NCBI GenBank assembly: GCA_015060105.1
Contig: SUZD01000007.1
Coordinates: 1-64,000, forward strand
DNA: 64,000 nt
From: Rikenellaceae bacterium
Lineage (GTDB): Bacteria; Bacteroidota; Bacteroidia; Bacteroidales; Rikenellaceae
Direction of reading: 5' to 3'
Shown: positions 40,531 to 50,235 of the stretch, one piece after another
Numbering within the stretch: position 1 is the first letter of the stretch
Layout of the letters: every line of letters starts with the position of its first letter
Notes under the pieces: model-generated
Told to the model about the DNA's origin: nothing
The model's input: the letters and a program-made list of their open reading frames with translations, nothing else
Database searches by the model: none
Program-made: the position numbers and the translations under genes

Positions 40531-40707
40531 ATGAAAGCATTAGTAGAAAGCATCAACGCACAAATCGCAGCTTTTCAAGAGAACGCCGAGCTCCAAGTAG
40601 TTAAAGGCAACAAAGCTGCTGGTACTCGCGCACGTAAAGCAGCTCTTGAGTTGGGTAAACTCCTCAAAGAGTTCCGCAAAGTATCGGTTGAAGAGGCTAA
40701 AAAATAG
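40531..40707 (+). CDS. Histone-H1-like small basic protein (58 aa)
   Basis: MKALVESINAQIAAFQENAELQVVKGNKAAGTRARKAALELGKLLKEFRKVSVEEAKK; below ORF-track cutoff. Confidence 0.88.
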   Translation: MKALVESINAQIAAFQENAELQVVKGNKAAGTRARKAALELGKLLKEFRKVSVEEAKK

Positions 40708-40750
40708 TCATCAACTTTGTGCAACAGTATAACTACGGTTATACGCCATA

Positions 40751-40780
40751 ACGAATCCGTCAATCTTGGCGGATTCGTTT
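40751..40780 (+). terminator. Terminator after histone-like gene
   Basis: acgaatccgtcaatcttggcggattcgttt. Confidence 0.7.
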
Positions 40781-40820
40781 GCTTTATATGGGCGTTATTG
40801 GTCTTGTCGAAAATAATCGT

Positions 40821-40828
40821 TACTTTTG
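40821..40828 (+). promoter_or_regulatory. Bacteroidota-type promoter (-33 TTG at 40798, -7 TACTTTTG)
   Basis: TTG...20 bp...TACTTTTG upstream of 40852 CDS. Confidence 0.6.
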
Positions 40829-40851
40829 CGCCCAAATATAACCCCTGAACA

Positions 40852-41457
40852 ATGAAAGAGATTATTAGACTTGCCATTTTTGCCGGAATGTTAATCGGAA
40901 TTGGTGGATTGACATACCTTAATGTAGGCGGTATTATTGGTGCTGTGTTATTTGCATTTGGACTTTTGAGCGTTGTTTTATGTAAAGCACAACTCTACAC
41001 AGGCAAAGCGGGCTTTTTGCCGTATCGTCAATTCCCCAAAGTGATGACTATTATGTTGGGTAATGTTGTGGGTTGCGCTCTGATTGCGGTATTGACGCTA
41101 TACACCAAAAATCCCAAAGTTATGGAGGGAGTAGGGGCGATTGTTGCAAGCCGTGCAGCGGCAAGTTGGCACGGATTGATTCTGACTTCGATAGGAACAG
41201 GTATCATTATGACTTTGGCTGTCTATGGCGCATTGAATAAGAACTATTTGCCGTTGTTGTTTGGTGTTCCTGTCTTTATTATGTGTGGCTTACCTCACTG
41301 TGTCGCCGATTCGTTCTACTATTCGGTATACGCCGTAAACGGAATGTTTGAGTGGTGGATGTTGCGTCCTTGGGTCTATGCGATGATTGGTAACTATATC
41401 GGTTGCAACCTTCCTCGAATATTTATGCAGAAGGATTTAACACAACCTATACAATAA
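40852..41457 (+). CDS. Formate/nitrite transporter family membrane protein
   Basis: FAGMLIGIGGLTYLNVGGIIGAVLFAFGLLSVVLCKAQLYTGKAGFL; GLPHCVADSFYYSV. Confidence 0.8.
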   Translation: MKEIIRLAIFAGMLIGIGGLTYLNVGGIIGAVLFAFGLLSVVLCKAQLYTGKAGFLPYRQFPKVMTIMLGNVVGCALIAVLTLYTKNPKVMEGVGAIVASRAAASWHGLILTSIGTGIIMTLAVYGALNKNYLPLLFGVPVFIMCGLPHCVADSFYYSVYAVNGMFEWWMLRPWVYAMIGNYIGCNLPRIFMQKDLTQPIQ

Positions 41458-41489
41458 AAAAGAGTTGCTCGTCGGAGCAACTCTTTTTT
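41455..41489. terminator. Bidirectional terminator
   Basis: aaaaaagagttgctc-cgtc-ggagcaactctttttt. Confidence 0.85.
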
Positions 41490-41505
41490 GTATTGCGTAA
41501 TAGCA

Positions 41506-42183
41506 CTATTTTTTAACGTATTTGTTGATGGTTGTCATCACCAAGTCCTCCATAATGTGGTAAGCACCAATTACGGGGTGAATACCGTCGGGGGCGTGCT
41601 CTTTCGACATACCGCCATTGCCATTATCCAAAGCAGCGTGGTAATCAACAAAAGGAATCTTATTGGCATCAGCATACTCTTTAATCATTTTATTGATTGC
41701 GATAACGTGCTCGGCAGGTTTAATGTCGGGACGCCAACCTACGCGGTCTGCGGGGAGAATAGCGCACAAAATAACCTTGATTTTATTGACTTTGGCCAAC
41801 TCAACCATCGAAATAATATTGTCGAGGGTTTGTTGGTAGGTCATCGGGCCTTTGTTTTGTGCTACGTCATTAGTACCAGCCAAAATCACGACTGCTTTGG
41901 GATTGAGGTTGATAACGTCGGCACGGAAGCGCAACAACATCTCATACGAGGTCTGTCCACTGATACCACGACCAGCAAAATTGTTCTCGGTGAACCAATC
42001 AGCGTGTTTCTCGACCCAGCCTTCGGTAATAGAATCACCCATAAATACCACACGAGGTGCAGTAGTAATAGCCTCATTGGCAGCGGCATAGCGATAGCAT
42101 TTTGCAAAATCCTTAACAGGTGCTTGTGCGAATGCGCTTACAGACAAAGTGACCGCCAGAATTGTTGATAGAATCTTTTTCAT
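41506..42183 (-). CDS. Secreted GDSL/SGNH-family hydrolase
   Basis: VVFMGDSITEGWVEKHADWFTENNFAGRGISGQTSYEMLLRFRADVINLNPKAVVILAGTNDVAQN...APDGIHPVIGAYHIM. Confidence 0.93.
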   Translation of the reverse strand: MKKILSTILAVTLSVSAFAQAPVKDFAKCYRYAAANEAITTAPRVVFMGDSITEGWVEKHADWFTENNFAGRGISGQTSYEMLLRFRADVINLNPKAVVILAGTNDVAQNKGPMTYQQTLDNIISMVELAKVNKIKVILCAILPADRVGWRPDIKPAEHVIAINKMIKEYADANKIPFVDYHAALDNGNGGMSKEHAPDGIHPVIGAYHIMEDLVMTTINKYVKK

Positions 42184-42279
42184 TGTTATTTGATTTAAGC
42201 GTTTATATCAATTGATTACAAAGTTAAGAAAATAAGTTCATTATCGAACTTTTGATTCGATTTATTTGCAACGAAACGA

Positions 42280-43329
42280 CTACTTTGCACCCAATAAGAG
42301 CCTATTCGCGACGTTGTGCTTGCCTATCAATCTGATGATAAGCAGTGATGTGAAGATAACACACAGACTCTCGATTACGATAAATAAGTAATTGGGTGCA
42401 GATAGGTGGCGCGTTATGTCGAGTACAATACCATTGAGCAGCATGGTGGATATTATATAAATACCCATTGATTTTTGACCGACAGTCAATAGAACGTTAT
42501 CGTTAATTTTAGAAAGGTTGTATAACTTATAGAGCGAAAGCAGCACAAAGACGCTACCTACAAAGCCAATTGTATAGCGATAAACGTTAATGGAAAGTTG
42601 CTCCATTATCGGTTTATTGAGAATGGTGTGTCCCGTTTTGTAGATATAAATGTCGTTATTGCTGAAATAGAGCATTAGAAAGAATAGTACTCCGGCTGCA
42701 AGCACAATGTATTTATTTGTATAAATCTTTTTAGCCCTCTGTTGTACTCCGCTCTTATTGAAGAAGTACCCCATCACAAAGAATGGGTACATATATTTAT
42801 ATAGGTGCAGGTTGTAGTTATCCGGAACTACGAACATAATCATAAATAGAAGCACATATATAAATATATTATCCTTGAATAGTCTGTTTACAGCGACAAC
42901 TATTAGTGAAATCCAGAATACTGCCCACAAGAACCACAGCGATTTGAAACTTGCAGTTAAATAATACTCTATGGTCGATAATATCGACAAATTATCTGTG
43001 TGCAGTATGTATAATATTAAAGGTATGACAGCCCAAAGGAAGATGGGAATAATCAGACCTCTGAATTTCGATGCAACGATATCCTTTGCCGCTTTTCGAT
43101 CTACTCCGTATGCGAATAGGTAACCACTTATCAACATAAACAGCGGCATATGGAAGCTGTATATGGTTTTGAACAGTATATTATCAAAGAAAGCCTCTGT
43201 TCGTAAATACACATTACCCGAGCCATATTGGATACAATGTCCCAAAACTACCAATATGATAGCAATGGCCTTGACCAAATCTATAAATATGATTCTTTTG
43301 TTAGCTGGGTGTGTCATTGGTTTTCTCAT
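42280..43329 (-). CDS. Acyltransferase 3 family membrane protein
   Basis: RIIFIDLVKAIAIILVVLGHCIQYGSG...SFHMPLFMLISGYLFAYG...; true start placed downstream of the 43338-43372 hairpin. Confidence 0.85.
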   Translation of the reverse strand: MRKPMTHPANKRIIFIDLVKAIAIILVVLGHCIQYGSGNVYLRTEAFFDNILFKTIYSFHMPLFMLISGYLFAYGVDRKAAKDIVASKFRGLIIPIFLWAVIPLILYILHTDNLSILSTIEYYLTASFKSLWFLWAVFWISLIVVAVNRLFKDNIFIYVLLFMIMFVVPDNYNLHLYKYMYPFFVMGYFFNKSGVQQRAKKIYTNKYIVLAAGVLFFLMLYFSNNDIYIYKTGHTILNKPIMEQLSINVYRYTIGFVGSVFVLLSLYKLYNLSKINDNVLLTVGQKSMGIYIISTMLLNGIVLDITRHLSAPNYLFIVIESLCVIFTSLLIIRLIGKHNVANRLLLGAK

Positions 43330-43337
43330 TTTGATAT

Positions 43338-43372
43338 AAATAGCCTCAGCCATTAAGACTGAGGCTATTTTG
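43338..43372. terminator. Terminator downstream of guaA
   Basis: aaatagcctcag-ccattaaga-ctgaggctattt. Confidence 0.75.
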
Positions 43373-43391
43373 AGATATTTTGAGATGTGGA

Positions 43392-44699
43392 TTACTCCCA
43401 CTCAATAGTTGCGCTTGGTTTCGGCGACATATCGTAGCATACACGATTGACTGTCTTAACCTCTGCCAAAATACGCTCGGTAATCTTCATCAGGATAGGC
43501 CACTCAATAGGCTCAATAGTTGCAGTCATTGCGTCGATGGTATTGACCGCACGGATGATAACGGGCCAATCGTACGAACGAGCATTATCACGAACACCTA
43601 CCGATTTGAAATCTGGAACGATGGTGAAATATTGCCAAACTTTCTTATCCAAGCCTGCTTTCTTGAACTCCTCACGCAAAATAGCGTCCGACTCACGAAC
43701 AGCTTCCAAACGATCACGAGTGATTGCGCCCAAGCAACGAACGCCCAAACCGGGACCGGGGAAGGGTTGGCGATAAACCATATCGTAAGGCAAGCCAAGT
43801 TCCACGCCACACTCACGAACCTCATCTTTAAACAACTGACGAAGAGGCTCTACCAACTCGAATTGCAAGTCTTCGGGAAGACCACCTACGTTGTGGTGAG
43901 ATTTTACCATTTTGGCAGTTTTGGTACCACTCTCTACGATGTCGGGGTAGATAGTACCTTGACCAAGGAAGTCGATACCGTCGAGTTTGCGTGCCTCCTC
44001 TTCGAATACACGGATAAACTCACCACCGATAATTTTACGTTTTTGCTCGGGGTCAGCTACATTCTCCAATTTGCTCAAAAAACGCTCGGTTGCATCAACA
44101 TAGATAAGGTTGGCATTGAGTTGATTGCGGAAAATCTCGACAACGTCCTCCGACTCGCCTTTACGCATCAAGCCATGATTAACGTGCACACACACCAAGT
44201 TATCGCCAATTGCTTTGAGCAATAGTGCCGCAACAACCGACGAATCAACGCCACCAGAAAGGGCAAGCAATACCTTCTTATCACCAACTTGACGACGAAC
44301 CAACTCTATTTGGTCAGCTACAAAGTTGGTCATATTCCAGTTGGCCTCTGCTTTACAAGTGTCGAAAACAAATCCACGAACAGCCTCTTTAATGGCTTCG
44401 ATATCATCATTGAATTGAGGGAGTTTAACCTCACACAGTGCTTTGTCGTGACCAGCGGCCATAACAGGAATACCGGTTTGGTAGATAGCAGCATCAACAT
44501 CAATAGCAACGCCATCAATAACATTGTTGGGGCCGCCATTGATAATTACGCCTTTCACATTAGGCAGAGCTTTGAGCTCCTCGACAGTAATGTCGTGAGG
44601 GTAAATTTCACTATATACACCAAGTGCACGGATTGCGCGTGCCAATACGGTGTTCTCGTGACTACCCAAGTCAAGAATGACAATCATGTCTTGTTTCAT
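43392..44699 (-). CDS. guaA: GMP synthase (ATP-PPase and dimerisation domains intact; GATase domain truncated/degenerate)
   Basis: LALSGGVDSSVVAALL; HVNHGLMRKGE; LGQGTIYPDIVESG; RQPFPGPGLGVRCLG; ends KPSATIEWE. N-terminal domain only about 110 aa, no GxCxG nucleophile motif. Confidence 0.93.
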   Translation of the reverse strand: MKQDMIVILDLGSHENTVLARAIRALGVYSEIYPHDITVEELKALPNVKGVIINGGPNNVIDGVAIDVDAAIYQTGIPVMAAGHDKALCEVKLPQFNDDIEAIKEAVRGFVFDTCKAEANWNMTNFVADQIELVRRQVGDKKVLLALSGGVDSSVVAALLLKAIGDNLVCVHVNHGLMRKGESEDVVEIFRNQLNANLIYVDATERFLSKLENVADPEQKRKIIGGEFIRVFEEEARKLDGIDFLGQGTIYPDIVESGTKTAKMVKSHHNVGGLPEDLQFELVEPLRQLFKDEVRECGVELGLPYDMVYRQPFPGPGLGVRCLGAITRDRLEAVRESDAILREEFKKAGLDKKVWQYFTIVPDFKSVGVRDNARSYDWPVIIRAVNTIDAMTATIEPIEWPILMKITERILAEVKTVNRVCYDMSPKPSATIEWE

Positions 44700-44735
44700 A
44701 TTCGACTATAAATTTAAAGTAAAGTATTTTCTTTA

Positions 44736-47207
44736 TTATGCGCGGATTGTTGCTCCGGCTTGTTTCTCAAACGAGGCGATCAGTTTCGACATTACATTGT
44801 CGATAATCTTATCGTTGAGAGTTTGGGTTTTATCCTCCAAAATGAAGCTCAATGCATAAGACTTCTTGCCCTCGGGAAGTTTGCCGCCTTCATATACATC
44901 GAACAACGAAACTCGTTTGAGGAGTTTGCGCTCGGTTGCAAATGCAATAGAGCGAAGTTTGTCGAAACTGATACTCTTATCGACTACCAATGCCAAGTCT
45001 CGCTTAACCTCGGGGAATTTAGACAACTCCTCAGCAGTGACTTTGCTCTTCTTGGTCGATTTAATCAGTGCGTCAAAATCAATCTCTGCAAAGAAAACCT
45101 CATTGCGAACGTCACAACTGGCTGTAATCTTGCCCGAAACAACACCCATCTCAATAAATGGCTTGCCATTGAGTTGATAGCTGATTGCTTGATCGAACAA
45201 ATCCGACGACGATGCCTCGTTGCGGAGTGTATTCAAATCTATGCCGAAACCGCCCAATAAACGCTCAACAATAGCTTTCAGAGTGAAATAGGTCGATTGC
45301 TCGGCTTTACTATTCCACAAAGTTGTCTTATCCATACCTGTTACGGCAATACCCAAACGGTAAATCTCGGAGTAGGGAGCAAGGCTATTTTCGGCTTGTT
45401 GCTCTTGTTTGCTTGCGTCGTAGAAATAGCAGTTGCCAAACTCAAATAATTTGAGGTTACCGTTTTTGCGGTTAGCATTCAGCGCAACAGCTTCGAGAGC
45501 GTTGAAAAGCAGGGTTTGACGCAAAACATTAAGATCTGCACTCAACGGATTGAGGATTTTAACGCAATTCGCTGCGGGGTAACTCGACAAACCCTCGTAG
45601 TACGACGATTTGGTCAGCGAGTTACTCATAATTTCGCTATAACCGTTAGCGGCCATAAAGTCGGCTGCTTTGTTGATAAGCGATGTTCTATTGGGTTTGG
45701 GTGCGTATGCCAATGTCGAGTTTACATGCTCCGGAATCTCGATATTATTGTAACCATAGATACGGAGGATATCTTCGATTAGGTCGGCCTCACGACGTAC
45801 ATCAACACGATATTGAGGAACTGCTACACTCAATACACCATCATTCTCATCCTCAATTGCAACATCAAGTGCAGTGATAATGCTTTTGATTGTTGTATCG
45901 TCAATATCTTTACCAATAAGTTTGCGTGTGCGGTCGAGTGACAACTCGAAACGGAAGGGCTCAAACTCAACGCTTTGGATATCGATAATATCGCTCGAAA
46001 TCTCACCACCGGCCAACTCTTTGAAAAGCATAGCGGCGCGTTTCAGTGCATATACTGTAATATTGGGGTCGATACCACGCTCGAAACGGAACGAGGCGTC
46101 GGTGTTAAGTCCGTGACGCTTTGCCGTCTTACGAATACGCACAGGGTTGAAGTATGCACTCTCGATGAACAAGTTGGTGGTAGTGTCGCTAACTCCGCTA
46201 AACTCGCCACCAAATACGCCCGCAATACACATCGGCTTCTCGGCGTCGCAAATCATCAAATCCTCGGCCGAGAGTTTGCGCTCAACGCCGTCCAATGTTT
46301 TGAAAGGAGTACCCTCGGGGCAGGTGCGAACTACAATTTTACCACCTGCAATCTTATCTGCATCGAAAGCATGCAAAGGCTGACCCATCTCGTGCAAAAT
46401 AAAATTGGTAATATCGACCAAGTTATTGTGCGGGTTAAGGCCTATTGCGCGCAGATAGTTCTGCATCCACTCGGGCGAAGGAGCGATTTTGGCACCTGTA
46501 ATGGTTACACCTGCATAGCGAGGTGCGCCATCGGTATCCTCGACACTTACGGGGATATTGAGATTATGGTTATCAATAGCGAACTCATCAACCGAAGGTG
46601 CTTGCAAAGTGCACTCAACGCCATTGGCTTTGAGGTAAGCAGCCAAGTCACGAGCCACGCCATAGTGCGACATCGCATCTGCACGGTTGGGCGTAAGTCC
46701 GATACCGATTGAATAATCCTCTTGAATATTAAGGTACTCTTTGGCAGGAGTTCCAGGAACAGCCGATGCGTCCAAAACCATAATACCATCGTGACCTGTT
46801 CCGATACCGAGTTCATCTTCGGCACACAACATACCAAAAGACTCGACTCCACGAATTTTACTCTTCTTGATTTTAAAACCTTCGGTCTCGCCAATGGGGT
46901 ACAGCACCGCTCCAATGGTTGCACACATCACTTTCTGTCCGGCAGCTACATTAGGCGCACCGCAGACGATGTTCAATGGCTCAGACTCTCCAACATTTAC
47001 TGTTGTGATGTGAAGGTGGTCGGAGTCCGGGTGTTCGGTGCAGGTTAATACTTCGCCTACAACCACGCCGGCCAAACCGCCTTTAATGGTTTCAATCTTC
47101 TCGAAATCTTCAACTTCCAGACCTATATCGGTAAGTATTTCGGCCATTTTCTCTGCCGACAAATCACACGACAGATACTCTTTCAGCCACTTGTAAGAAA
47201 CGTTCAT
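44736..47207 (-). CDS. pheT: Phenylalanine-tRNA ligase beta subunit
   Basis: MNVSYKWLKEYLSCDLSAEKMAEILTDIGLEVED; ANGYSEIMSNSLTKSSY; FPEVKRDLALVVDKSISF. Confidence 0.97.
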   Translation of the reverse strand: MNVSYKWLKEYLSCDLSAEKMAEILTDIGLEVEDFEKIETIKGGLAGVVVGEVLTCTEHPDSDHLHITTVNVGESEPLNIVCGAPNVAAGQKVMCATIGAVLYPIGETEGFKIKKSKIRGVESFGMLCAEDELGIGTGHDGIMVLDASAVPGTPAKEYLNIQEDYSIGIGLTPNRADAMSHYGVARDLAAYLKANGVECTLQAPSVDEFAIDNHNLNIPVSVEDTDGAPRYAGVTITGAKIAPSPEWMQNYLRAIGLNPHNNLVDITNFILHEMGQPLHAFDADKIAGGKIVVRTCPEGTPFKTLDGVERKLSAEDLMICDAEKPMCIAGVFGGEFSGVSDTTTNLFIESAYFNPVRIRKTAKRHGLNTDASFRFERGIDPNITVYALKRAAMLFKELAGGEISSDIIDIQSVEFEPFRFELSLDRTRKLIGKDIDDTTIKSIITALDVAIEDENDGVLSVAVPQYRVDVRREADLIEDILRIYGYNNIEIPEHVNSTLAYAPKPNRTSLINKAADFMAANGYSEIMSNSLTKSSYYEGLSSYPAANCVKILNPLSADLNVLRQTLLFNALEAVALNANRKNGNLKLFEFGNCYFYDASKQEQQAENSLAPYSEIYRLGIAVTGMDKTTLWNSKAEQSTYFTLKAIVERLLGGFGIDLNTLRNEASSSDLFDQAISYQLNGKPFIEMGVVSGKITASCDVRNEVFFAEIDFDALIKSTKKSKVTAEELSKFPEVKRDLALVVDKSISFDKLRSIAFATERKLLKRVSLFDVYEGGKLPEGKKSYALSFILEDKTQTLNDKIIDNVMSKLIASFEKQAGATIRA

Positions 47208-47331
47208 TTTATAGAGGTTTATAAAAAATCGCTCAAAAATACGATTTTTTGCGGAATATTGTCACCATCAAGCCATATTTTATGGTATAAATTTTGTTTT
47301 TTTTGGGAACAAACCTAAAAATGCAACCATT

Positions 47332-47940
47332 ATGAATAGCTCAGTCAAAGAAGTGGACAAATTCACTTTGCCCGAATTACCCTATGCTCTCGATGCTCTT
47401 TATCCTCAAATCAGCGAGGAGACAATGCGTTATCACTATGGCAAACACCACCAAGCCTATGTCAATAATCTGAATACACTGATTCACAACACGCCCTACG
47501 AGAACTACTCACTCGAAGAGATTGTTCTGCGTTCCGAAGGCTCTATTTTCAACAATGCGGCGCAGGTTTGGAATCACACATTCTATTTCGAGCAGTTATC
47601 TCCATTTCCGCAAGATGTCCCAATGGGTGTTTTGGCCGAAGCCATAGTACGAGATTTCGGTTCGCTCGAAAACCTTAAAAACGAGATTATAAGAACTGCT
47701 ACCGCGCTTTTTGGCTCCGGTTGGGTGTGGCTGGCTTGTGACAAACGCGACAGATTAGCAGTCCTTCCGATGCAAAATGCGGGTAATCCTCTCACTCACG
47801 GTATGACCCCGCTATTGGCTGTTGATGTTTGGGAACACGCCTATTATATAGACTATCGCAATCGACGAGCAGACTCCATAGGGGCGTTGTGGGATAGGAT
47901 AGATTGGGGGTGCATCGAAAAGCGTATGCCAAAGAACTAA
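47332..47940 (+). CDS. Superoxide dismutase (Fe/Mn)
   Basis: FTLPELPYALDALYPQISEETMRYHYGKHHQAYVNNLN...AQVWNHTFYFEQLSP...DVWEHAYYIDYRNRR. Confidence 0.97.
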   Translation: MNSSVKEVDKFTLPELPYALDALYPQISEETMRYHYGKHHQAYVNNLNTLIHNTPYENYSLEEIVLRSEGSIFNNAAQVWNHTFYFEQLSPFPQDVPMGVLAEAIVRDFGSLENLKNEIIRTATALFGSGWVWLACDKRDRLAVLPMQNAGNPLTHGMTPLLAVDVWEHAYYIDYRNRRADSIGALWDRIDWGCIEKRMPKN

Positions 47941-47950
47941 AAGAGAAAAT

Positions 47951-47985
47951 GTAGGGTTGCGAAATGAAATGTTTCGCAACCCTAC
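47951..47985. other. Perfect hairpin gtagggttgcgaaa-tgaaatg-tttcgcaaccctac
   Basis: 14-bp perfect inverted repeat with 7-nt loop between SOD and transporter; no strong U-tract. Confidence 0.7.
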
Positions 47986-48030
47986 TCATAAAAAAGTGTC
48001 GTTAAATTTTGTTTACACAACAAAAGGCCA

Positions 48031-48038
48031 TACTTTTG
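48031..48038 (+). promoter_or_regulatory. Bacteroidota-type promoter (-33 TTG at 48009, -7 TACTTTTG)
   Basis: TTG...19 bp...TACTTTTG upstream of 48064 CDS. Confidence 0.6.
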
Positions 48039-48063
48039 CGGTGTTGTTTAAGCACTGACAGTT

Positions 48064-49725
48064 ATGGATTGGCTTTCTACACTATTCATAGGAGAGGGTA
48101 TAGCACACTCCGTATTGACAATCGCGTTGGTGATTGCTATCGGAACCTTTCTTGGAAAACACATCAAATTCAAGGGCATTTCACTTGGTATCACTTGGAT
48201 ACTATTTATGGGAATCGTCGCCTCGCATTTCGGAATGCGTATCGACTCAACGCTTCTCACTTTTGCCAAAGAGTTTGGACTTATCCTATTCGTATATTCT
48301 ATCGGTTTGCAAGTAGGACCTAGTTTCTTTTCGTCGTTCAAAAAGGGCGGAATGACACTTGTCGGACTTGGCGCGCTCAATGTGCTGTTTGCCGTACTTG
48401 TTACCATTGCAATACACTACATAACCAAAGAGCCGATGTCCACAATGACGGGTGTAATGTCAGGTGCTGTAACCAACACCCCGGGTCTTGGTGCCGCACA
48501 AACCGTTTTTAGTGATACAATGGGCTACAACGACCCATCTATTGCGAGTGGTTATGCAGTTGCATATCCCATGGGTGTTGTCGGTGTTATCTTGTCGATG
48601 ATTATCATTCGTGGCATATTTAAAATCAAACTCGACAAAGAGGATAGAGCCACCTCGACATCATCTCCTGCGGAGCATACAGCACGCCTTTCGATTGAGT
48701 TTACCAACCCTAATTTCAATGGGCTCAAAGTATCGGAGATTGGCAAATTCATCAATCGTTCGTTTATCATTTCGCGTATTCGTCACGCCGACAATACTAT
48801 TCAAATTGCATCGGGAGAGTCACGCCTGACTATTGGCGACAAACTGTTTGTAACAACCAGCGAGGCAGACCAAGAGGCTATTACAACACTGCTTGGTAAA
48901 CCTGCCAAAGATATGAAAGCAGGAGATTGGGTTAAACTCGACAGCCAACTTGTATCTCGCAAAGTTATGATTACCAAAAGCAAGTTTAATGGTCATACCA
49001 TTGGCTCATTGCACTTGCGTAATAATTATGGTGTCAATGTTACGCGTGTCTATCGTGCCGGAGTGGATTTGATTGCTTCACCTGACCTCGAATTGCAATT
49101 TGGCGACCGCTTGGTTGTTGTCGGTACCGAAGCAGCGTGTGCATCAGTGGGCGAGCTTATGGGTAACTCGACTAAACAGCTCCGAGAACCTAACTTGGTA
49201 GCGATTTTTGTGGGTGTTGTGTTGGGCGTTATCTTGGGCTCAATTCCTATTGCATTCCCCGGTTTGAGCCAACCTGTTAAACTTGGTTTGGCTGGTGGAC
49301 CGCTTATCGTAGCAATCGTAATGAGCCGCTTTGGTCCCCATTTCCGAGTGCGCACCTATACAACTGTTAGTGCAAACCTTATGTTGCGCGAGATTGGCAT
49401 TTCGTTATTCCTTGCCTCCGTTGGCTTGGGTGCAGGCGAAACATTTGTTGAATCGATTGTAGCAGGCGGTTATTGGTGGGTACTTTATGGCGTATTGATT
49501 ACTATGATTCCCGTTATAATTGTGGGCGTACTATCCCGTTGGGTGTTGAAACTCAACTACTACTCGATTATCGGTATGTTAGCAGGTAGCAACTGTAACC
49601 CCATTGCCTTGGCCTATGCCAACTCGCTGAGCAGCAACGATGCTTCGTCGGTAAGTTACTCTACGGTCTATCCGTTTGCGATGTTCCTGCGGGTTTTGGT
49701 AGCACAGTTGTTGGTGCTTATGTAA
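48064..49725 (+). CDS. AspT/YidE-family putative transporter with TrkA-C domains
   Basis: ALVIAIGTFLGKHIKFKGISLGITWILFMGIVASHFG...GLILFVYSIGLQVGPSFFSSF; two RCK_C-like segments; C-terminal SNCNPIALAYANSLSSNDASSVSYSTVYPFAMFLR. Confidence 0.9.
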   Translation: MDWLSTLFIGEGIAHSVLTIALVIAIGTFLGKHIKFKGISLGITWILFMGIVASHFGMRIDSTLLTFAKEFGLILFVYSIGLQVGPSFFSSFKKGGMTLVGLGALNVLFAVLVTIAIHYITKEPMSTMTGVMSGAVTNTPGLGAAQTVFSDTMGYNDPSIASGYAVAYPMGVVGVILSMIIIRGIFKIKLDKEDRATSTSSPAEHTARLSIEFTNPNFNGLKVSEIGKFINRSFIISRIRHADNTIQIASGESRLTIGDKLFVTTSEADQEAITTLLGKPAKDMKAGDWVKLDSQLVSRKVMITKSKFNGHTIGSLHLRNNYGVNVTRVYRAGVDLIASPDLELQFGDRLVVVGTEAACASVGELMGNSTKQLREPNLVAIFVGVVLGVILGSIPIAFPGLSQPVKLGLAGGPLIVAIVMSRFGPHFRVRTYTTVSANLMLREIGISLFLASVGLGAGETFVESIVAGGYWWVLYGVLITMIPVIIVGVLSRWVLKLNYYSIIGMLAGSNCNPIALAYANSLSSNDASSVSYSTVYPFAMFLRVLVAQLLVLM

Positions 49726-49760
49726 TAAAAAAGCGACGAGTTTTCGTCGCTTTTTTTATT
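49724..49760. terminator. Bidirectional terminator
   Basis: aataaaaaagcgacga-gttt-tcgtcgctttttttatt. Confidence 0.85.
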
Positions 49761-50235
49761 TCCTCGTGTAATTTACAAACCTAAATGGGTGTTCAAATTT
49801 CTCTCCTCGCTTAAACGTTTCGGAAGATATCTCTTTCCACTCTGCGCCAATCTCGGGGAAATAGGTGTCGCCCTTGTATTCGGCATCAACATAAGTGATA
49901 TATAACTTATCGGCCAACGGCATCGCTTGACGATAAATCTCGCCGCCACCAATCACAAATGCCTCATCTTCGTCGGCGCACATTGCCAAAGCCGCTTGCA
50001 GTGACTCTGCTCGAAGACAACCCTCGGCGCTCCATTCGGCATTACGTGTAATAACGATATTCTTACGATTGGGTAGAGCTCTACCGATAGAGTCAAATGT
50101 TTTACGGCCCATTATAACGGTATGGCCCGAAGTTATCTGTTTGAAATGACGCAAATCCTCCGAGATGTGCCACAACAGATCACCACCGCCACCAATCACG
50201 CCACCTTGGGCGACTGCTACAATTATCGAAATCAT
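49756..50235 (-). CDS. folA: Dihydrofolate reductase
   Basis: [64 protein letters not shown]. Confidence 0.96.
   Translation of the reverse strand: MISIIVAVAQGGVIGGGGDLLWHISEDLRHFKQITSGHTVIMGRKTFDSIGRALPNRKNIVITRNAEWSAEGCLRAESLQAALAMCADEDEAFVIGGGEIYRQAMPLADKLYITYVDAEYKGDTYFPEIGAEWKEISSETFKRGEKFEHPFRFVNYTRK

Noticed and set aside
43380-44225. 281-aa forward ORF antisense to guaA
   Set aside because: Shadow ORF within the confident guaA PPase region.
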